This document shows positions 63,838 through 64,000 of a stretch of 64,000 nucleotides of DNA, in pieces. Numbering within the stretch: the stretch's first letter is position 1; each line of letters opens with the position of its first letter. The notes under the pieces are model-generated. The model was given only the letters and a program-made list of their open reading frames with translations. It made no database searches and had not been told where the DNA came from. The stretch spans positions 29,450 to 93,449 of the forward strand of contig JAEZRM010000081.1 in the NCBI GenBank assembly GCA_023412805.1. Direction: 5' to 3'. A program made the position numbers and the translations under genes. Source of the stretch: Pseudomonadota bacterium. GTDB taxonomy: Bacteria > Pseudomonadota > Alphaproteobacteria > Rhizobiales > Hyphomicrobiaceae.

Positions 63838-64000
63838 GTTCTAAGTTAGAATCCGGCCGTCGCTGGCCAGCGGCTGATCTGGCCGAAGCGGAGCGTAGGG
63901 CAGAGCAGATGCTGGCGGCAAGATCGTTTCGGGCGCCGGCGGTCGATAGCCGAGCGATGAGTGCGGTCTGACGGCATTGTAGTGGCGACGCCAAGCTTCG
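63838..64000 (-). mobile_element. IS3-family insertion sequence, one end, continues past the window
   Basis: The element appears to begin at TGTTCTAAGTTAGAATCC (63838), with the TG terminus usual for IS3-family ends. It contains the transposase 3' end on the minus strand. The remainder, including the other inverted repeat, is outside the window. Confidence 0.75.
63841..64000 (-). CDS. IS3-family transposase (OrfB), C-terminal end only
   Basis: The minus-strand frame that stays open from the window edge reads WRRHYNAVRPHSSLGYRPPA, then PETILPPASALPYAPL and ends GRILT at the TAG 63843-63841. The YN.VRPHSSLGYRPP segment is the well-known C-terminus of the integrase-domain protein of IS3-type elements. 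Most of the gene lies outside the window. The element interrupts the epimerase gene on the other strand. Confidence 0.85.
   Translation of the reverse strand, partial: EAWRRHYNAVRPHSSLGYRPPAPETILPPASALPYAPLRPDQPLASDGRILT

Overview
The window is a GC-rich, gene-dense chromosomal segment from an alphaproteobacterium, most likely of the order Hyphomicrobiales (Rhizobiales). The markers are a ChvI/ChvG two-component pair, ELM1-type, DUF1491 and DUF3126 proteins, a gamma/tau DnaX without the usual four-cysteine zinc knuckle, a BTLCP-type cysteine peptidase and a compact 4.5S SRP RNA. Most genes are housekeeping or catabolic. There is no phage, CRISPR array or recognisable defence island. The only transposon is an IS3-family end at the right edge. 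I did not find a convincing new multi-gene system. The most informative signals are broken genes, structured intergenic DNA and a recoded stop codon.

Layout. 1-5.2 kb: a left-truncated AAA ATPase, DUF1491, ELM1-like protein, Lrp/AsnC regulator and an unrecognised Pro/Ala-rich membrane protein. 5.2-7.8 kb (minus): ybaB, dnaX and the SRP RNA ffs. 7.9-16 kb: a membrane protein, PiT phosphate transporter, NUDIX and deoxyribosyltransferase genes around a palindrome, a gene-poor stretch, an OsmC protein, two SDRs and a FAD amine oxidase-like protein. 16.2-17.6 kb: an hpxZ-like gene behind the last 44 codons of a deleted AtzE-type amidase, then pncA. 17.8-24.3 kb: a complete dipeptide-type ABC importer (binding protein, two permeases, two ATPases) followed by an N-carbamoyl-D-amino-acid amidohydrolase-like gene. 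Two large palindromes sit after the binding-protein gene, and the first ATPase gene has a 3' frameshift. 24.4-26.4 kb: a drug-efflux MFS and upp.

26.4-32.1 kb (minus): a membrane-bound formate dehydrogenase operon, alpha (selenocysteine at an in-frame TGA with a good SECIS hairpin), beta, gamma, a terminator, then fdhE. 32.3-36.4 kb: a methyltransferase, a glycosyltransferase that appears to lack its N-terminus, an SDR, and a copper amine oxidase pseudogene with two frameshifts and loss of its catalytic core. 36.5 kb: tRNA-Arg(CCT). 36.7-41.8 kb: DUF2189, a TPP-binding decarboxylase-type subunit, an HpcH/HpaI aldolase, an MFS, DUF1028 and a GST. 41.9-47.9 kb: lpdA, chvI-chvG and an MFS exporter. 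47.9-56.7 kb: an agmatinase-family hydrolase, aldo/keto reductase, solute-binding protein, TPR protein, PilZ protein, BTLCP peptidase, gamma carbonic anhydrase, DUF3126, cysE and an L,D-transpeptidase. 57-64 kb: hyuA-hyuB, then a convergent TPP-enzyme/SDR pair and an NAD-dependent epimerase gene cut off by an IS3-family element.

A recurring theme is use of amides, ureides and hydantoin-like compounds: the ABC importer with the carbamoylase, HyuAB, the AtzE/HpxZ remnant, nicotinamidase, the agmatinase-family enzyme and the dead amine oxidase. Several of these loci are decayed, which suggests recent loss of parts of this catabolism. Formate oxidation to the quinone pool is the main respiratory function in the window and implies that the genome encodes the Sel machinery elsewhere.
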